Below are positions 41,757-55,315 of a stretch of 64,000 nucleotides of DNA, in pieces (within the stretch, counting starts at the first letter, position 1; every line of letters begins with the position of its first letter). The notes beneath the pieces were generated by a model. That model ran no database searches and was not told where the DNA came from. It saw nothing but the letters and a program-made list of their open reading frames with translations. Location of the stretch: positions 73,550,514-73,614,513 of the forward strand of contig NC_133063.1 of NCBI RefSeq assembly GCF_048771995.1. The letters are read 5' to 3'. A program made the translations under genes and the position numbers. This stretch comes from Taeniopygia guttata (taxonomy: Eukaryota; Chordata; Aves; Passeriformes; Estrildidae).

Positions 41757-43269
41757 GGAACAAACATATACATAATACAAATGTAATAAAACATAAAAAA
41801 CACAACTCCACACATTGCTGTGTTTAACTTTAGAAAGAAGTGCCAGTTTTGATAAAGTCACCTCTTTTCATGCCTCTATATAAGAATATGAACTGTAAGA
41901 TGATACTTATGTATCAAAGTTTGATTTTTAGCTTCTAATTCAGTTTTATATATATACAATCTTGAATCTATTTCAATGCTTTACATTGGATACCTGTCAG
42001 GTACATCTGGTTCTTCTTTGGTTATGAAGATCATAATTCTTTTCCAGTAAGCTAGACACACTGTCCTGTTTGTGAAAAGGAGCTGTTTCTCTTATTCTAG
42101 AGTTCATCAGAGATGTCTGTAGCTGAAATGCTAATTTTTGCCAGCGCTTTTTTTTTTAATAGGCATGCTATTTTTACAAGTTAATTCTTTGGTGGCTTGT
42201 GGCAATGCAAGCAAAGGCAACATCTACAAATGTTACTGTATAAATGGAATTGCTTCTACTTCAGACATCAAAAGAGTGATATATTGGCACTTCTTACAGA
42301 TGTCTGCCTGCTCGTGCCTTCTTCACTTACTGTCCCACCATTTTCTTAGGACTCATGCTTCTATATTTCTGGGAGTTGGTGTTTCCTTTGGACCACATGG
42401 CTTGTCCTTGCATTTAGTGTCTGTCATGTTAGCTCAAGAAGACAGAATTTTCTTTTGAAGATCTATGCAAAGAACTGATTCTTGTATATTCTGTTTGGGA
42501 CAATCTTGTTGCTTCAGTTTTTAATTCTTGCAGATGACATCATTCAAGCTATTATTTGTTATTTCAGGTTTATTTTTCATCTTGAGGCTGAAAAAGCCCA
42601 ACAGTTTTAGAGGCTTCCATTTGAGAGGCTAAATTAAACATTCTAATGGTGTTTTTGTCTCTGTTTTCAGCTGGAGTGAGGCTGTGATGAAGGCATAGTT
42701 AGGTGCTCAGGAAATAAAATAAGACTTAGAAGTCAAATTCTGTACAGAGCTTGTGAATTAGTATGTTGTGCCTGAAAACTTTACTCTCAGAATCAATTTT
42801 TTTTATTTCACTGTTTGCTGTGAGAATAGACACTTAAGCCAGCCAAAGACAGAAAAGTGTTTTCGTTCTTTAGGGTATGCAGTGAAATATTCTCAGTGAA
42901 GTTTCTATTTCTTAATTTAAATTTTTTTTAATAACATTTTTCAGTCTGAATGTTGTAATGTATACCTTCCTTATTTTTTCCTTTGTCTTCTGTCAAAGTT
43001 AAAATACAATTATTTGTAGACTTTTAAAATATTTTAAAAAGGAAGTGAAATCCACATAGCTTGTATTTATTAATGATTTTTAATAGGCTGGCAGTATTTT
43101 TGAGTAAATCTATCCTATTAACAGATGTCCATCTGTGGGAGGGCGCTAAGGAGTCATTCGAAACTGAAGCAGGACATAGTTTGCTAATTCTCTATTAAGG
43201 GCAAAAGAGCTGATGTTTGGAAGGAATAATACCAGAGAATATAAAGAATCAAGCTATTTGTCAGAGACA

Positions 43270-44670
43270 TGGAATGAGGAAGGTGGGAAGGACCATGGAG
43301 GGTCATCTGGTCCAACCTCCCTGCTCAAACAGGGTCATCCTAGAGCACATGGCACAGGTTTGTGTCTAGATAGTTCTTGCATGTCTTCAATGAGGGAGAC
43401 TCCACAATCTCTCTGTTCAATATGTACCTGTGCTTTTTTTATCTGATGCTGGTGACTTTCTGTTTGTCAGACAGGGAAAATAAGTTCTTCCTCATGTTCA
43501 GATGGAGCTCTCTGTGTGTCAGTTTGTTGCTGTTGCTTTTTGTTCTATAGCTTGGCACCACCAAGCAGAGACTGGATCCATCCACTGACACCCTCCCTTC
43601 AGATACTCACAGACATGGATGAGGTCCCCTCTCAGTATCTCTGCTCAAGGCTGAGCAGGCCCAGCTCCCTCAGCCTTTCCTGCCAAGAGAGATGCTCCTG
43701 TCCCCCCATCATCTTTGTCACCCTCCTCTAGACCTGCTCCAGCAGCTCTGTGTCTCCCTTGTCCTCAGGAGCCCAGAACTGGACACAGCACTCCAGATGT
43801 GCCTCACCAGGGCTGGGCAGAGGGCCAGGATCACCTCCCCCAACCTGCTGGCACTGCTCTTCCCAGTGCACCCCAGGACACCATTGGCCTTCCTGGCCAC
43901 CAGGACACACTGCTGGCTCATGGACAGCTTGCTGCCCACCAGGAAGCCCAGGTCCTTCTCCTCAGAGCTGCTTTCCAGCAGATCAGCCCCAGCCTGTGCT
44001 GGTGCCTGGGGTTCTTCCTCCCCAGGCGCAGGACCCTGCATTTGCCTTTGTTGAATCTCAGGCAGTTCTTCCCTGCCCATCTCTGCAGCTGTCGAGGCCC
44101 TTCTGAAGGGCTGCCCGGCCCTCTGGGCTATCGGCCGCTGCTCCCAGCTCTGTGTCAGCAGGGAACTTGCTGAGGAGGCACCTGCCCTCCATCCAAGTCA
44201 CTGAGGGAGAAGTGAAACAATAGCAGGCCCACTCTTGAACCTGGGGGGTCACGGCTTGTGACAGGCCTCCAACCAGACCCTGTGCCACTCATAACAATCC
44301 CCTGGGATCTGCCGTTCAGACAGTTCTCAGTTCACCTCTCTGTCCCCTCATCCAGGCCACACTTCCTGAGTTTGTCCACAGGATGTTGTTGAAGACAGTG
44401 TTGAAAGCCTTGCTGAAGGTAAACAATACCCATTGCTCTTCTCTCATCCATCCAGGTAGCTGTCCCGGCACAAAAGGCAATCAGATTGTCTAAGCATGAT
44501 TTCCCTTTGCTTAATCCATGCCAACCTCTCTGATCACTTTCTTGTTCTCCATGTTGATAGGGATGGAATCCAGAAGTAGGCACTCCATCACTTTTCCAGG
44601 GATTGAGACGAGGCCTGATTGGCCAGTAGTTCCCTGAGTCCTTCTTACTCTTTTTGAAGACATTCTAATT
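43270..44670 (-). mobile_element. CR1 LINE (1.4 kb, 3' half)
   Basis: The longest well-preserved reverse CR1 in the window. It runs from the 3' terminus (GGTCATCTGGTCCAACCTCC, GACTCCACAATCTCTCTG) through GGCTGAGCAGGCCCAGCTCC, CAGAACTGGACACAGCACTC and CACCCCAGGACACCATTGGC to ORF2-derived sequence near CCAGGGATTGAGACGAGGCC. High G+C gives several overlapping open frames (up to 152 codons on the plus strand), none of them real. Confidence 0.95.
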
Positions 44671-45188
44671 ATGAGAATTATCCTAGCAGTATGAAAATAT
44701 AGTAGCAGTGTTTTTGATTTTTTAAAATTAAGTATGTTAAGCAGATAAAGTTTTGAAGAATCTTCTGTGTGCATCATGTCTCATTTATGAAATTGTACAT
44801 GTTCTATTGATACTTCAATATATTTAAGAACATACAACTTATAGTTATGTTTCCTCAAGTGAGCAAATAATGGAGCAATAGGAAGAATATTTATCTTAAC
44901 TTAACTTGGTTTATTTGCTTTTTGGCCCTAGGTGATTATAAAAAATGCAGCAATAACATAATACTACATAAATGTACTTAATTAAATAGAAAATATTAAT
45001 TTAAGAATCCATGTATATAAGAAACGTTGTTATATGTGTTTCTTGATATGAGTTGTCACAGTTCCAAAGTAGTTCAGATATATCAGGTAGGTGGTGGAGT
45101 CACAATATGCTTAATGAGTTGAATAAACCTGGTATTATCTTGTATTATCTTCTCTCTGAACTTAAATATCCTCAAAATGTACTTTTAG

Positions 45189-45281
45189 TCAGCTGCAGTG
45201 AGAAAAAAGAAGCTGGAAGAAAACATTGAAGCAGAGAGAGCAGCGCATTTAGCATCCAATTTCGCTTCAGAGATCATCCAG
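45189..45281 (+). CDS. CCDC171: CCDC171 coding exon 6
   Basis: This 93-bp exon encodes 31 codons (residues 201-231): [20 protein letters not shown] and LASNFASEIIQ. Human CCDC171 has [20 protein letters not shown] and FNSEIIQ. The acceptor is GTACTTTTAG and the donor ATCCAG|GTAAAC; both ends are phase 0. Confidence 0.97.
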
Positions 45282-46552
45282 GTAAACTTTTTGTTAAATA
45301 TGTCATAGAAGTTTGCAGTAAAATGGTTGAGGAAGTTGTGAAGATATAATGCTCCAAAAATATGCAGAAGACTTGCTCCAGTGAAAAACCTAAATATATT
45401 TATTACAGTAAATGTCAAAAAAATAAACAAATAAAAATTAATTAAATAAATAAACATATAAGGACAGAATAGAATAGTATCTGCTTTTTAGAGAACTATA
45501 AAGTTATTAGAAAAATTAATAAGATGTCATATTTGTAAGTTTGAGAATTCCCATTACTATTTAAACAGTTAGGGAAAAGGAAATATTTCACAATAGTTAA
45601 GCACTATACTACTGTTTAAATATCCTGCCCTGTATCTTCTGAATGGCTACTTAGAGCAATTTGGCAACACAGTGCATACATGCAACTTGTCTACTCCAAA
45701 AATTATGGTACTTGCAGTTACCAGTAAAGGTTGATTATATGAATAAATCTAGTATATATACTTGAACAATAATTTTTTGCAGCTGTATCACACAGAGTTT
45801 ATTTATCAGTAAAATAATTATGGTGTATTAAAAAAAGTTTGAAAAAACTAAATGATGATTTCTTAGTAATATCATATTAGTTAACAAACTTGCTGGACTT
45901 CTGAAATACTAAACAAAAAAGAAGGAAATTTGGTATCTTTTTTCCCTATTTTCCGAGTAACAAAAATAAGTACTGACATTCTTCAGTCAGTTATTTTCTT
46001 ATTTTCATGATTTTCTGTATGTACAGGCACTTAAATTTTGAAAGTGATAATTTAACTAGGAAAGATTTAGTTTGCTTAATCTCCTCTCTAGTCTGCAACA
46101 TACAAAAGAACTGAGAGGATAACACTCCTTAAACTTAGAGGCTTGGGTTTTATGGATGAATAACTGATAAAGTTTTTTTCCTTGTTTATATACATGAACA
46201 AACTAGAAGTGTGCTTTGTTCTGGGAGAAAGTGTAGCCTTTATTGTTAGTTCCACACTTCATGAGTCTATTTAAAAACTAGAATTTCCCTGGAAAGCTTC
46301 AGTATTAATAAGAACCGAAAATGTTCAGACGCCTCCAAATGAGAACAGAGGGTACTTTTCATTGTCATATCTATTTGTCTCTGGTTTGAACTCTATGTAT
46401 TCTTATATTTTTACACATGTTCAATGTTTTTTACATGTGTATATGCTTTTATACTGAATTAATAGAATATACTCTACTGTAAAGCAGAACAGACCATAGA
46501 AGATGAAGTGTTTCCTAACTTGCTTTAATTGCTTTTTTATCACTTGATGTAG
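45282..46552 (+). other. CCDC171: CCDC171 intron 7
   Basis: Short AT-rich intron; nothing recognised. Confidence 0.85.
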
Positions 46553-46713
46553 TTAAGAATTCAAGAACTTGAAGAAGCTGTGCGTGTGGAAAAGGACAGA
46601 CGAGAAGAAGCTCTTTCAGATTTAGACATGATCAAGAAAGAGTTCAAAGGGTTGGAATATGCGTATGAGAGAGAAAAACACAATGCCCAAGAGAACTTGG
46701 AGAAACTCAGTGT
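46553..46713 (+). CDS. CCDC171: CCDC171 coding exon 7
   Basis: This 161-bp exon encodes 53 codons (residues 232-284) plus two bases: LRIQELEEAVRVEKDRREEA, LSDLDMIKKEFKGLEYAYER and EKHNAQENLEKLS. Human CCDC171 has [20 protein letters not shown] and [20 protein letters not shown]. The acceptor is CACTTGATGTAG and the donor CAGTGT|GTAAGT, phase 2. It continues the heptad pattern. Confidence 0.97.
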
Positions 46714-49700
46714 GTAAGTTTCCCTTTAAATTTATTGTAAAATGGAAGTAGACAGCTGGATTACCACTTAGAGCTTACATTTATATAGTTTTCAGTCAGT
46801 ATAAAAACTAAATCTAATGCAATTTCCCAAACCAACCTGAAGTTCAGAACCTGGTGTTCCATTAATAATGGGTTGGTATCAATAATGATATGGGTGGGTA
46901 AAGAAAATAACTGATCTGTTACCGATTATTTGCCAAAGCAAATATCTTGGAAATTATACTTATGGCAGGGTCCTGTCTCCTGTATATTTGGGAGGAGGGT
47001 AGGAAACTGCACATGGCAGGGTTAGAACAGATTTTTTTTCTTCTGTATATACTTACATTATTATGAAAATATTATTTTTCACTTCAGTGACATAAATCAA
47101 TCTTTAAGACTCTGTTGAGAAGTTGTGTATCATTTATAGTGGTGAATCTTCATTTTCAGCTTTTGAATGATTGTGGAAAGTGTTGACTAGCTAACAAAAA
47201 TAGAAGAAGGGATTAAATGTATGAGAGCAGATGAAATTACCTGGGATTCCTTTCCTGCTCAGCACAGTCTACTGTGTCCATGGTAACAGATGCTTTTTGG
47301 AAGAGTGGTTTTGTTATATATCCTGGGCAGATATAGGATACACTGTACTGAGTCTTCTTCCTTAGCTGAATGAAGTTTTTATTAGGGTGAGAAAATATCA
47401 GGAAGAAGAATGGTGCTGGAAGAGAACTGAGGAGTACATGAAATAAAGGATAGTAGTTCATGAAATCTAGGGAAAGAGTGGGTTTAGAAGACACGAAGTG
47501 GGTGGCACACAATGGGGTTGTGGGGGGAGAGAGGTAGAATGGGTTGAAAGAGACAGTTTGCATCCCTTAGTCTAGGAATATAGGGGTCTGTACATAAAAG
47601 TATTTGTGGTAATTTGCTCATACAAGCAGTAGAGAGGAAAAAAGAAATTGGTTTCCCTACAAAAAAGGAATTTTGTGGCCCAAGTGTTCCTATATGCACG
47701 CTTACAAATATGTTTTCAGTAATATAGTTGAAACTTGTGCTGTATTATAAGCATCTTAGAGCTCTTTATTAAAAAAAAGGTCAAAAGAGGCCTGATGTGC
47801 ATTTAAGGAAACCAAAGTCACATTAAAAAGTGAAAACTTTTTTCCCAAAGAAAAAGATATAACTTTTATGATAAAATATGCAAAAAACATTATGATGATA
47901 ATCTAAATTTCTTCAGGAAGACTGCAGTCTTCACAGCTGTGAAACTAAGTATATTTCAAAATGCTTTACAGTTCTAAAATAACATCAGTTAATTAAACTG
48001 TAATCTCATCCTGCCTGGTTGTTTTTGCTGTGAGCATGGGTTTTCTGTCAGTAAATACATGACACTAAACTGATACTAAGTTCTTTGCCTTTCCTTGAAA
48101 TGGAGAAGGCCTGGACCATTGATTTGACAATTTATTCAATTTTTCTTGTTTTGATATAAAAAAGCTCCTCTGTTTGTAAACTGGCCTTTTTTTGAGGAAT
48201 GGTTGTTTGATCAGTAGTTTTGCATAACACAGGCTATTTTGTACTGTCTGAGCTTTTCTTGTATGTAACTTTTTATTCTTACATAGCATATGGACTTTGA
48301 TTCTTTTTTGTCAGCCTTGGTTTGGTTTTCTTAGTTTTTAATTTGGTGTAGTGGGTTTTTTATTTTTGCTATGGTAGGTTCCTGTATTTGAGTGATCCAG
48401 AAGACAGAAAAATTAATGTTATGGAAGTTTTCTTGAAGTAGTGTTCAAACACTTCCAGTGTTTTTTCTTGAATCATTTCTTCACTTGTTCCAAGACCTAA
48501 TATTCCAAGGTTTGTCTTTGTATTGACATTAGACCAGAAAAATTAATCATCCTCAGTGAAATGTGGATTTTTTTAGTTTGTTTTTTTCAATAATGCTTCT
48601 TAAACTGTGGTAGTTTTCAGTCTAGAAAAACGTATCCTGTCTTGTCAACAAGGCTGCCATAACATGGCTTCCTGTAATCAGTCAGGGAGCTGTTAGTATG
48701 GATATGTTCTGGGAACCAATAGATGTTAATAAAATATTAGCTAATTAGCAGCATTTTTAATGTAACTTAAACATCTGTTTAGGTACTTTACAAATCATTA
48801 GAATTTTTTAAGCTTTACCACAAGATTTTGAAATTTTTTGATTAGTAAATTTAGTTAAAAACATTAACTCCTATAAGTAGTAGCTTTCCAGTTAAGTCTC
48901 TGAGAATCTCTTAAAGATATTTTTCCGAATTAGTTCATTTGGACCAACATAATGATAATGGTTAGGTGTTAAATTGTATCGTGCATTCAATAATGTTTTG
49001 TTCCTTGTGAGAATCTTTTATCTAGATATATGAAGATATTTATTTGAATATTGAAGGGGTTTGTGTCTAGGATATTTTTGATGCCCAAAAGTTACATCTT
49101 TGAAAAATGGTATCATCAAAAAAGAAAACTTAGAGTTTTTTTACAGAGTATATTTTTTTGTTTGGAATTACTGCAGGAAATACCTGAATAAGTATGTTTT
49201 TTGTACGTAAGACTATGAAATACAGTTTTTACAGGTATGGTACCATTTGCCTTAAGAATTTCAATAGTAGCACTTACGGACAAGTAAATACTTGAGTTAC
49301 TAAAATGCAAGATGAACGTTAAAAAGCCGCCCCTTTTTTCTCTTAACTGGACAATTATGTTCAGTGTTCCTTTTTCAGGAAGGAAATTTGCCCTATCCTA
49401 GAGGTTTTTTTGGGATAAAACAGAATTTATGCCTGAGGCATCTGTTCTGTATCTTAATTGAATATGAGAATAAATGTTGTCTAATATCCAAACAGTACTT
49501 TCACTGCTTGCAATCATGTGTTGATTCATGGAATTACTTCTGGCAGCTTCTGCCAGCTGAGTTTTTTGAAAGCAAATTGTGTTCTGCAATTTCAGAGAAC
49601 ACAAACCTTTCCATGAAAATTAAGACAGTTAAAACACAGGTAAAACAGTTGGTGGTTTTGTTAAAAGATGTGGAAGAAACATGAACAGCCTATCCTCACA

Positions 49701-50209
49701 ATTTTGTTAGGCCAGACACCAAAATTTCCAGACCTCTATTAAGATAAGTAGCGAAGGTAGAGCTTTTTCTGAGATGGACATCAATCTACTCAGTTCCCTT
49801 GAGGTAATTACATGGGGTGGGAAGGTACTGCGTCTTCTGTTTCCTGTCCCCTTTTTATTCTTTGAAGCATACAAGTGTCAGTTACATTGGTGAAAATCAG
49901 TGATTGCTTTCACCAGACACCTTCTGAGAGAATACAACAGCCTTTGATCTACTTACCTTTGAAGGGTTTGGTCTTTGGACTTCAGACAATGTCAGGAGCT
50001 TGGCTTTTTTTTTTAAGATATAGTTTGGCATCCAAACATATTTTCTCTTTTTCTGGAGGACTTGCACGAGTTTGTCTTTAAGCCTAAGCCAAATGAAAGT
50101 CTTAGAGACTTTCATTTCTTGTGCTAGAACACTTGTATGTCTCTTAAGCTGGACTTGATGTAGGGAAATAACACCAAAGCTGGAAGCTATATAATGGTGT
50201 AAGAATTTG

Positions 50210-50357
50210 TTTTCTCAGAAAAAAACATAGTTATAATAACTGAAACCAAGCAAATGGGCTTTTCTGGGCAGTATAATTTTTTATTTTCTAAGAAAAAATA
50301 TAGTTGTAATGACCAAAACCAAGCTAGCAGGCTTTTCTGGGTTGCATAATTTATTAA
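50210..50357. repeat. 74-bp tandem duplication
   Basis: Two adjacent diverged copies, 50210-50283 and 50284-50357. Both contain TTTTCT.AGAAAAA, TAGTT.TAAT.AC, AAACCAAGC and GGCTTTTCTGGG in the same order and spacing. Confidence 0.88.
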
Positions 50358-50814
50358 TTAGCTCTGAACCCAGTAGCACTATGTAAATTGGAAGCAACAT
50401 GGGGTTTGGGTCTCTGTGTGAATTTACTTTTCTTGAAGAGTGAGAACAAGATATAGAATAATTTGGAAGTCCTTTTGCTGTGTTTCTGAAAGCTGTGAGA
50501 GTAGAAGCTACTTTGGGGGACCAAAACAGGCAGGTTTTGAAGCATAAGAAGTGAATGGCTGCAGCTACAACAAAAAATTAGCCAGGCTGATGCAGAAGCA
50601 CATAGGTATTTGGTGGACTGCGGAAGTAGTCCTTCAACTAAAAAGATACATTAATCTTTCACAAATAAATTAAAGTGGCAATATTGATTCAAAAGCTTCA
50701 AAATTGCAAGAATTTTGAGCCCTTTGCACTGCTTTAAGTTCTAGGGAAACAGGAGTGCTAGGAGAAAAAGAGATGATATTTCTGCTGGATGTTTCTACTG
50801 ATGACAGCTACATC

Positions 50815-52690
50815 AAAGAATAGTTCAGGTTGAAAGGAATTGGAGGAGATCTGTAGTCCAACCTGCTGCTCAAACTAATATAAGCTATGAGATCAGGCTT
50901 TTCAGGGTTTAATCCAGTTAGGTCTTGCAAATGTGGAGAATGGAGATGGCACAATCTCTCTGGGAACCTGTTCCATACAGGTGGAAAACATTTTTCCCTG
51001 TCTGAACCTTTTTGGATTCTGTACTTGTCTTGTAGACAAAGAGTGCTGTGAGATGTCTACGTTTCCTTGATAACCTCCTTTTAGATACTGGGAGCCTGTT
51101 GTATACCAAGGAGTTACCTCTTCTCCAGCTTGAACATACCAAGTTTCCTCAGTTCTTATGTGTATTTCTGCTGCTGGTCATGGTGGTGACCATTCCCTTA
51201 GTCCACCCCAACTTTTTTCCTATGTTGTGAGGTGTGCATGTAGTTAAAAGCGATCATTATCCTAGGTGTGTTGGAATGACTGCCAAATACAAGGTGATTA
51301 CTAACTTCCCTTGATCAGGCTATGCTGCTATTAATACAGTCCAGGATGGTGTTAGCTATCTCTGCTCATATGCCACACTGCTGATTTGTGGCTGTATGTC
51401 ATGGTTACCCGGTTCTTGTTAGCATAGCTTCTATCCAGACAGTTATGAGCCACATCACTTTAGGTAATCTTCTTTCCTAAATTCTGGTCTTTGCTCATGT
51501 CATTGTTGAATGTCACAAGGTTCATTCTGGCCTGTTCTTTCTCCATCGCTAGAGAATGGCAGTTCTTCTGTTGAGGGTATCAGTTGTATTGTGTCATGAT
51601 CTACTGACACCTAGTTCACTGTTCACTGCAGGTATTGGCTTACTCCAGGTGATGATTGAAACTGTTAAACAGATCTTAGATAGACCTCTACAGTATTACA
51701 GCCATTCCAGCTACTACCATCTGAGATTTACTATCAAACCACTTTTATCAATGTTATAATTCACATATGTAGTCTTAAGTTGTAATAGCTATAAAAATAC
51801 TGTGTGAAAAAGTGCTAAAATTCTTGCTAAAATCATATTATAGTGCTAAATATTTGATCTACTTGCCCTCCTTTTGTCCACAGCCCTGATCATTTTATCA
51901 TGGAATATAACAGGGTTGGTCAGGTATGATTAAGCTCCCTGAGTGTTCCCAATCACATTTTTCTCTTTCATGAGCCCAGAAAATTGTTCTAGAAAGAATT
52001 GCTTTGTAACTTTCCAGGGCTGAAATGAAGCTCTGTGGTTTATAGTTTATTGGCTTCTCCTTTTGACTTTTGCCAAATATAAGTGTGAGATTCGCTTTTC
52101 TTCATTTGCCAGGGACCTCCCCCAGATTTTGTGACCCTTCATGATGATAATCAGCAATGCCACTTTGAGATTAGCCAGCTTTATCAGAACCTTTGAATGT
52201 AGGTGAGCTGACCTCTTCAGTTCTATGGGTTGAGTTCTCACAGGTTATCTCAGACACAGTCTTCACCTATTGCTAGCAATTTTTCTCCTCGTAGTGTCCT
52301 TTTGCTGAAATTGGAGGCTTGGGAGTAGACCTTGTCAGGGAAGATGGAGGACAAAAAGGCAGGGAGTATGCTGGCTTTCTCTCTCTGCTGTGTTTAAAAT
52401 AGCTGCTTTGTGTATAAGTATGTTCAAGTTTTCTTTCCTACCTTAACAGTGGTAAAATCCCTTCTCATCTTGGTCATCTTTTGTGAATGTTAGTTCTAGG
52501 TGCGTTTCCCGAGGCACCTCCTTTCTATCCCTATATACTTAGGCAATCCTCCAGAATTTTTCCCTGGCTTCCTGTCCCGGGTCTGTCTCCTATTTGCTGT
52601 TGTTTGGCCTTGTAATTTTCTCATGACACACCTTTTTATCCACTTTCTATATATTTGTTTTCTTGAATACCAGGAGGACTGATGTAGTTC
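50815..52690 (-). mobile_element. Old, long CR1 LINE (ORF2 and 3' part)
   Basis: Heavily diverged reverse CR1. The 3' end is visible at GGAGATCTGTAGTCCAACCT, with CTCTCTGGGAACCTGTTCCA. Internal ORF2-derived words are TTTGCCAGGGACCTCCCCCA (about 52108), GATTAGCCAGCTTTATCAGA and a GGAGGCTTGGGAGTAG block. Some internal stretches (for example 51740-51870) have lost all recognisable similarity, so it may be two copies or one with insertions. Confidence 0.75.
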
Positions 52691-52789
52691 AAGAACTGGT
52701 TGAAATTTTGAGTTGTCTGCTATTGAAATAATGCAATTCTGAGTAGAATAGTCATGGTTTAAGAGTGGTATTCCCCAGTTTAGTGTTCC

Positions 52790-53190
52790 TATAGAAACAC
52801 ACCCAACCATATACCGCTCGATCATTCCCCCTTCTTCTTCCTCCTTCTGTGACAGGCTGGAGAGGAGAATTGGACTCACAAAAAGTAAAGATCATGGGCT
52901 GAGATAAGGACACTTTACTGGACACAACAATGCAATAAGACAGTGAACTGTAACAGCAACAATACTAATGACAGAATGCACAAGGAAAAAAAGTGATTGA
53001 TCTACCTGTGATTGCACACTGTGGAAACCCCCAACCATTCCCAGTCCCTCGGCCATGCTACCCACAATGGAGTCCTTCCCCTGTCCCCAGAAAATGACAT
53101 GAGGTGGTATAGAATAACCTCCAGGTCCTAGCTATGCCCACTCTTGGCTACTGCAAAATATAACCCTGTTCTGGCCAGAACAAGGGTAAG
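52790..53190 (-). mobile_element. Probable LTR of an avian endogenous retrovirus
   Basis: Read on the minus strand the block contains TTCTGGCCAGAACAGGGTTA, then TGTCATTTTCTGGGGACAGG, then TTGTGTCCAGTAAAGTGTCC and TTATCTCAGCCCATGATCTT, followed by TCTCCTCTCCAGCCTGTCAC. This order is familiar from avian ERV LTRs. No viral coding sequence is adjacent. Ends are approximate. Confidence 0.5.
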
Positions 53191-53594
53191 AATATAGTCA
53201 GGTATGTGGAAACTTGAGGAGCAAGCTTTGTACTTGAAATCCATGCTGATGATGCAAGATGTGATATCTTTCTGAAGAGAACTAATGTGTTAATTAAAAT
53301 ATGATGACTTCTGTTTATTATGTCTAATCTGGAGTCTATATTCAAATGGTAAAATGAATTTATGACTGGAAGTCTTAACACAAACCTTGGTAATGGAAAA
53401 GAACATAACCATAACCGAAACGGAAAAGTTTTTCTTAGAAGGAATATATAAGTTTTTTCACGTAAAAAAAAAAATAAGACAAGCAGCTTCATAAATCATA
53501 TGACGTGGTAACATGATGTGATACCCAGATTGTCTTTTAAAAATACGTAGAATACTTGACATAAGTATTTTTGATTAAAATGTTCTAATGTTGA

Positions 53595-53795
<201 letters not shown>

Positions 53796-54404
53796 TGAAC
53801 ATAATCTGCATTTGCTGTGCTAAGCTGTGGAATAAATCTGACTATGCATTACTCTGATATTTATTTATATGACTTTGTTTTGTGAAACGAGTAAATATGG
53901 ATAAGATACTGGAGAAACTAATTCCAAAAAGTGTTTTAAGTGATACACTAAGTATTTCATTCAGGAATTATTTGCAGAAAACAGTTATTTCAAAAGTAGG
54001 CTATAAGTCAAGAGTAGCCAGCCTTTGCATTCCTAATGAAGAAGGCAATTTGTAGATATGGATTATGATTTTTTGTGAAGAATGTTCTATCTTCCTATCC
54101 AAGCTTTTTTTTCTCAGGCCTGATTAGTTACCATTGTAGACCTGCTTATTTCAATTTCACATGAGGTTTTTAATGCAAGCATTTGACTGCAAAAACTGTT
54201 TGAAAATGTCTTCTTTGAAGGTGACAAACTTTTTAATTGATTGGGGTTTCTTTCATTTGGTGTGCATTTGTTGTATTGCATGTATTTTACAGCAGTACTT
54301 TCTGAAGTAGTTTTCCTTTTATATGACCAGTTGGTGCCTTCCCACTGTCTCTAAGCACCCCAACTTTGAATATCAATTTTGCCATCCTCTTTAATAGCAG
54401 GAGG

Positions 54405-55315
54405 GTCAAAACAACGAGCTTAGGATATCTTCATTAATGACATAGATGAAGGGATGAGAGTGCACCCTCAGTAAAGTTGCTGATGACGCTGAGCTGAGTG
54501 ATGCAGTTGACACACTTGAAGGAGAAGATGCCATCCAGAAAGACCTGGACAAGCCAGAGAAGTGGGGCCATGAAAATGTCATATTATTTACCAAGACCAA
54601 GTGCAAGATGTTGTATCTGGGTCAGGGCAACCCCCAGTGTCAACACAGGCTGGGGATAAGCAGATCAGAACAGCCCTGCTCAGAAGGGCTTGGAGGTGCA
54701 GGTGGGTGAGAGGGGCTGGATGTGATCCTACTGAAAAAAAGCAAGCCAAATACGTCCTGGGCTACATCGAAAGCAGTGTGGCCAGCAGGGAAGGGGACGG
54801 ATTCTACCCCTCTGCTCTGCTCTGCTCTACTTTGCTCTGGTGAGATCCCACCTGCAGGGCTGCATCCAGCTCTGGGGTCCTCAGCACAGGATGGAGATGG
54901 ACCTGTTGGAGAGAGTCCAGAGGAGGCCACCAAGCTATCACAGGGATGGAGCAGCTCTGCTATCAAGCAGCCTGGAGAAGGGAAGGCTTTGGAGTGGCCT
55001 AATTGTGACCTTCCACTACCTGGATAGAGACGTTTCAGAAGGGCATGTAGTAAGAGGACAAGGGGAATGGCTCCAAACTTAAATGAGGTTTTCGTCAGAT
55101 ATTAGGAAAAAATTCTTTATTGTGAGAGATGTGAGGCACTTAAACAAAACCGAAAAGTTATGAAATGTAACAAGGAAGCTCATAATAGAGAAGTTGTGAA
55201 TGCCTTGTTCTTGGACGAGTTTAAGGATGGGTTGGGCTCTGAGCAACCTGGTCTAGCATTAGAACTAGATGAACATTAAGGTTCCTTCCAAACCAATTCT
55301 ATGATTCTATGATCT
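54405..55315 (+). mobile_element. CR1 LINE with intact 3' tail
   Basis: Forward CR1 from the end of ORF2 to the 3' terminus. The reverse-transcriptase box reads VADD (54476-54487) in place of FADD. Typical words are ACCTGCAGGGCTGCATCCAG, CTCTGGGGTCCTCAGCACAG and AAGGTTCCTTCCAAACCAAT, ending in TTCTATGATTCTATGAT (55298-55314). A CTCTG pentamer has expanded at about 54810-54840. Frames are broken; no functional ORF. Confidence 0.95.

Larger units (their letters stand above)
32122..45188 (+). other. CCDC171: CCDC171 intron 6
   Basis: A 13-kb intron and the main landing area for mobile DNA: CR1 copies at 33765-34800, 36700-37825 and 43270-44670, a possible LTR at 39365-39692 and a GC-rich LTR at 41120-41756. 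It also holds a TA repeat near 36555-36580 and 13 consecutive C at 38832-38844. Stretches between these are AT-rich without recognised content. Confidence 0.85.

Noticed and set aside
43715..44173. 152-codon open frame and neighbours
   Set aside because: Antisense or shifted frames inside the CR1 at 43270-44670.
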